Positions 61,586 through 64,000 of a DNA stretch of 64,000 nt are shown piece by piece. Where the stretch lies: positions 3,596,001 to 3,660,000 of the forward strand of contig OX637296.1 of the NCBI GenBank assembly GCA_951799445.1, in the 5' to 3' direction. The notes below the pieces were generated by a model. It had not been told where the DNA came from and did not search any database. It worked only from the letters and a program-made list of their open reading frames with translations. Source of the DNA: Pseudisothecium myosuroides (Eukaryota > Streptophyta > Bryopsida > Hypnales > Lembophyllaceae). The first letter of the stretch is position 1. Each line of letters begins with the position of its first letter. The position numbers were made by a program, and so were the translations under genes.

Positions 61586-62460
61586 CTTATAGTAAGTTAG
61601 GGCAATGATTGACTTCAAGCTCGATGACGTCCCTCTTTTCAAACTCGTCCACTTTCAATATTCGTCCAAGATTCTCGTCTAAGATTTGTGGGCTCAAATG
61701 TTGTAGGGGATGGAATTCGGAGAATGATTGTAATGGGTGTGATTACCTTAACTCTTGAAGGATATGGAGGACCAAAAGTGTTCAATGAAAGACTTCATTT
61801 ATTTATTGTAAAAAACAAAAATGCACCTATTAGTTCAATAATAGGAGCATTTTAGTGACTACCTTGGCCATAGGGGCCGCGTCCTTCAAGGATTAACTTG
61901 TTCCAAACAAGGGTGCAAAGCTTCATCTTATTCCAAAGTAGCACATGTTGAGGCCCAAAACTGGTCCAAAATACTCGTATTCTCTGCAAGGCTAAAATCT
62001 TCATTTTAATTTATTATCTAACAAATCCTACCATAGGATCCTTTTGTTAACTTGTTCAAGTACATCCTTCTGAAATTTTAGAGTGAAAAAAGCCTCCACT
62101 TGCACATTCATGTGTCTAAACTTCCAATAGTAGTTTTTTTTAGCTCTCTCCAAAAGAAAAGTTTTGTCCTCCAACATTTTCAAGAAAAACCATGTATGTT
62201 CCATAACTCATGCAATTTAATCAATATGTGGAGAAACCAGGGTTGAGATTACATGAAAAAGAATTTAACCAAAAAAACTTTGTTATTCTTCTTTCAAAAA
62301 ATTATAAATAAAAAGGTCGTACTGGATGAAAGGAAAATCTAAAACACAGATAAGGTTTACAAAAAATTGAAAATTATAAATTTCAATGGTGGAAATGATG
62401 TAGGAAGCAACATCTATCTTTTGTTGTTTTTTATTTTGGAAATTTTTGTTATTGAGTTCA
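61586..62460. repeat. S block, unit 5
   Basis: Collinear with the other S blocks from AGTTAGGGCAATGA onward; about 50 bp missing near 61945. No gene. Confidence 0.75.
61752..61892. mobile_element. Small TTAA-family MITE in S block
   Basis: Start CTCTTGAAGGATATGG after TTAA, end GTCCTTCAAGGA before TTAA. Confidence 0.65.
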
Positions 62461-63005
62461 AAAAACAGCTTTCATATATGTTTTTTTTTAAAATTCATTG
62501 CCCACAAAATAAAACTCCTCATAATTTTCATCTCATTATTCAAAATGGAATGCTTTTAATATTTTTGAGTAGATATCAATCCATAAAAAAGAATAGAATT
62601 AACATATCATTTTATAAAATATATAGGAGAATAGTCTCCCACTTTGACATTGAAATAATAAAAGAAACCTTATAGTTTTTGAAATACATATTAGAATGAT
62701 GTGAGACAAAGCTTCACATGTGGATTAGGATGTTTAGCATCCATCCGAAAAGTTTTAAGCAAAAAAAAAAATCAAAGTAGGCTCCTAAGTCAATGAAGGC
62801 TATAAGGTTATGATTTGTACTTACAAGATCATTACCTTCAAAATATTTATGTGGTATAAGAGAATAGTGAGGACATTAACTCTTGAGCTTGTGCTCCAAC
62901 ATCCTTACTCAAAATGATGAACAAAAAGCTTCAATGCAAAGTCTTATTTCATTCATGGAGAGTAAGGTTTGAATCATTTTAAAACAACCTTTGTCTATGA
63001 TCAAT
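62461..63005. repeat. T block, second copy
   Basis: Closely matches 19992-20519. No gene. Confidence 0.7.
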
Positions 63006-63009
63006 TTAA

Positions 63010-63897
63010 TCTCTAAAGGATCAAACAACATTTTTTGGCAATATAGCAACTTTGAGCAACTCACTACAAATGGATTTGTTTTTGTTTTTATTTCTTTGAA
63101 ATTTTTACACAACATGTGCCTAAGGAGTAGCTTTTAAGGCCCGACAACTTTCATAATTTTTTACTACATGGTTAAAAAGTGATTGTATACTATGTAATTT
63201 TCAATGTTTGGTAGCTCAAAAAATCACTTTAAAAAAAAATAAAAACTTGAAATTACTTTTTTAGATTTAAATACACATGATAAGCTTTGAATCATTCCAT
63301 TTGGATTAATGAAATGAACTGAGTTATGAAGAGTTTTAGTTTGCAGGTAGTTATAAAATCTCTAATTTACAATATTAAAAATTGAGTCAAATAATAGACT
63401 TCATTGGGTGTAGATTATTTATAACAACATTACAACCATTGGAATAGACGTTTTTCAATTCCAAAACCAGTACATAATAATTTAGTATTTTGAATCATCC
63501 TCTACTTCTTTCTACTTACTATTTTTTTTCTATATGATATACAATTTCAAATGATTTCATATTTTTCAAACATGTAGCCAACTTGCCTTGAAGAATGAAT
63601 CCAAAGAAGCACCACCTTTTTGGACATTCTTTTAAACAAATCTGACCTTGTGAAGTGCAGCTGTCCGGTTTTTGCAGGGCCAAAAAAAGTGGTTTTGTCA
63701 ATTAAAATGCTAATATCTTGCAATCTCTAAGGTGGAAATTTTGAATTTTTTTCCATATCTTCTCAAACCAGTGTACTACAAGATCCTACGGTTACATGTG
63801 TTCAAAAATGTATTTTTTTCTAAAATTTGGTACTTGTACTGGAAATGACAATTTTGGAGCGTTTTTTGGTGAAAACATAGTCAAAAACATTTAAGGC
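63010..63897. mobile_element. TTAA-family element, 888 bp
   Basis: TTAA at 63006-63009 and 63898-63901. Ends TCTCTAAAGGATC and ATTTAAGGC, eroded. Orthologous insertion to 20524-21430. Confidence 0.75.
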
Positions 63898-64000
63898 TTA
63901 ATGAAATGGAGGTAAATAATATAATTCTACAATAATATAAAGAAAATGTGCAAAATTTCAATAAAAGACCTTTAAGTTATTATAAAATTTTGAAAAAAAG

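Noticed and set aside
1..64000. tRNA, rRNA, CRISPR or LTR retrotransposon features
   Set aside because: I saw no cloverleaf, no rRNA core sequences, no regularly spaced direct repeats with spacers, and no gag-pol text or long terminal repeats.

Overview
The window is nuclear DNA of a land plant. The left edge carries the 3' half of a spliced gene whose protein matches the plant WAPL (cohesin-release) family. The intergenic DNA contains a textbook Stowaway MITE and an Emigrant/pogo-like MITE. The DNA is AT-rich, with GC-richer exons and spliceosomal introns. I see no bacterial operons, CRISPR, rRNA or tRNA genes. I cannot name the species.

Layout. 1-4415 (+): WAPL, nine in-frame exons, with the N-terminal part lying outside the window. 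4416-7219: AT-rich flank with one TTAA-flanked element. From about 7.2 kb to the right edge, the window is a degenerate tandem array of units of roughly 10-16 kb. Each unit has a minus-strand gene of one unrecognised family, a GC-rich promoter block with guanine runs and usually a G-box, a conserved non-coding spacer ('S block'), MITE arrays, and a downstream block ('P block') that often carries an old exon-1 fragment.

The gene family has five copies: about 8952-11573 (two frameshifts), 26007-27805, 35022-37695, 47218-49134 and 57882-60503. The predicted products (473-583 aa in the four open copies) have a conserved N-terminal region, two close membrane segments, a conserved juxtamembrane region, and repeated C-terminal modules ending in a Gln-rich coiled coil. 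Copies 1, 2 and 5 form one subfamily and copies 3 and 4 another. They differ by shuffling of phase-0 C-terminal exons, by promoter lesions and by a 72-bp micro-inversion downstream.

The second theme is mobile DNA. One non-autonomous family with TTAA-type target duplications and CCCYTNAAGGAC-type termini occurs many times. Several insertions can be proved inside the window because paralogous units keep the empty site. Tc1/mariner-like foldback elements lie end to end, sharing single TA dinucleotides, in trains of two or three. A hAT-type MITE, a Stowaway, an Emigrant-like element and several unclassified inverted-repeat insertions complete the set. No transposase gene is visible.

All splice junctions and element ends were read by eye from the sequence and by comparing the paralogous units. 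Function of the five-copy family is unknown.
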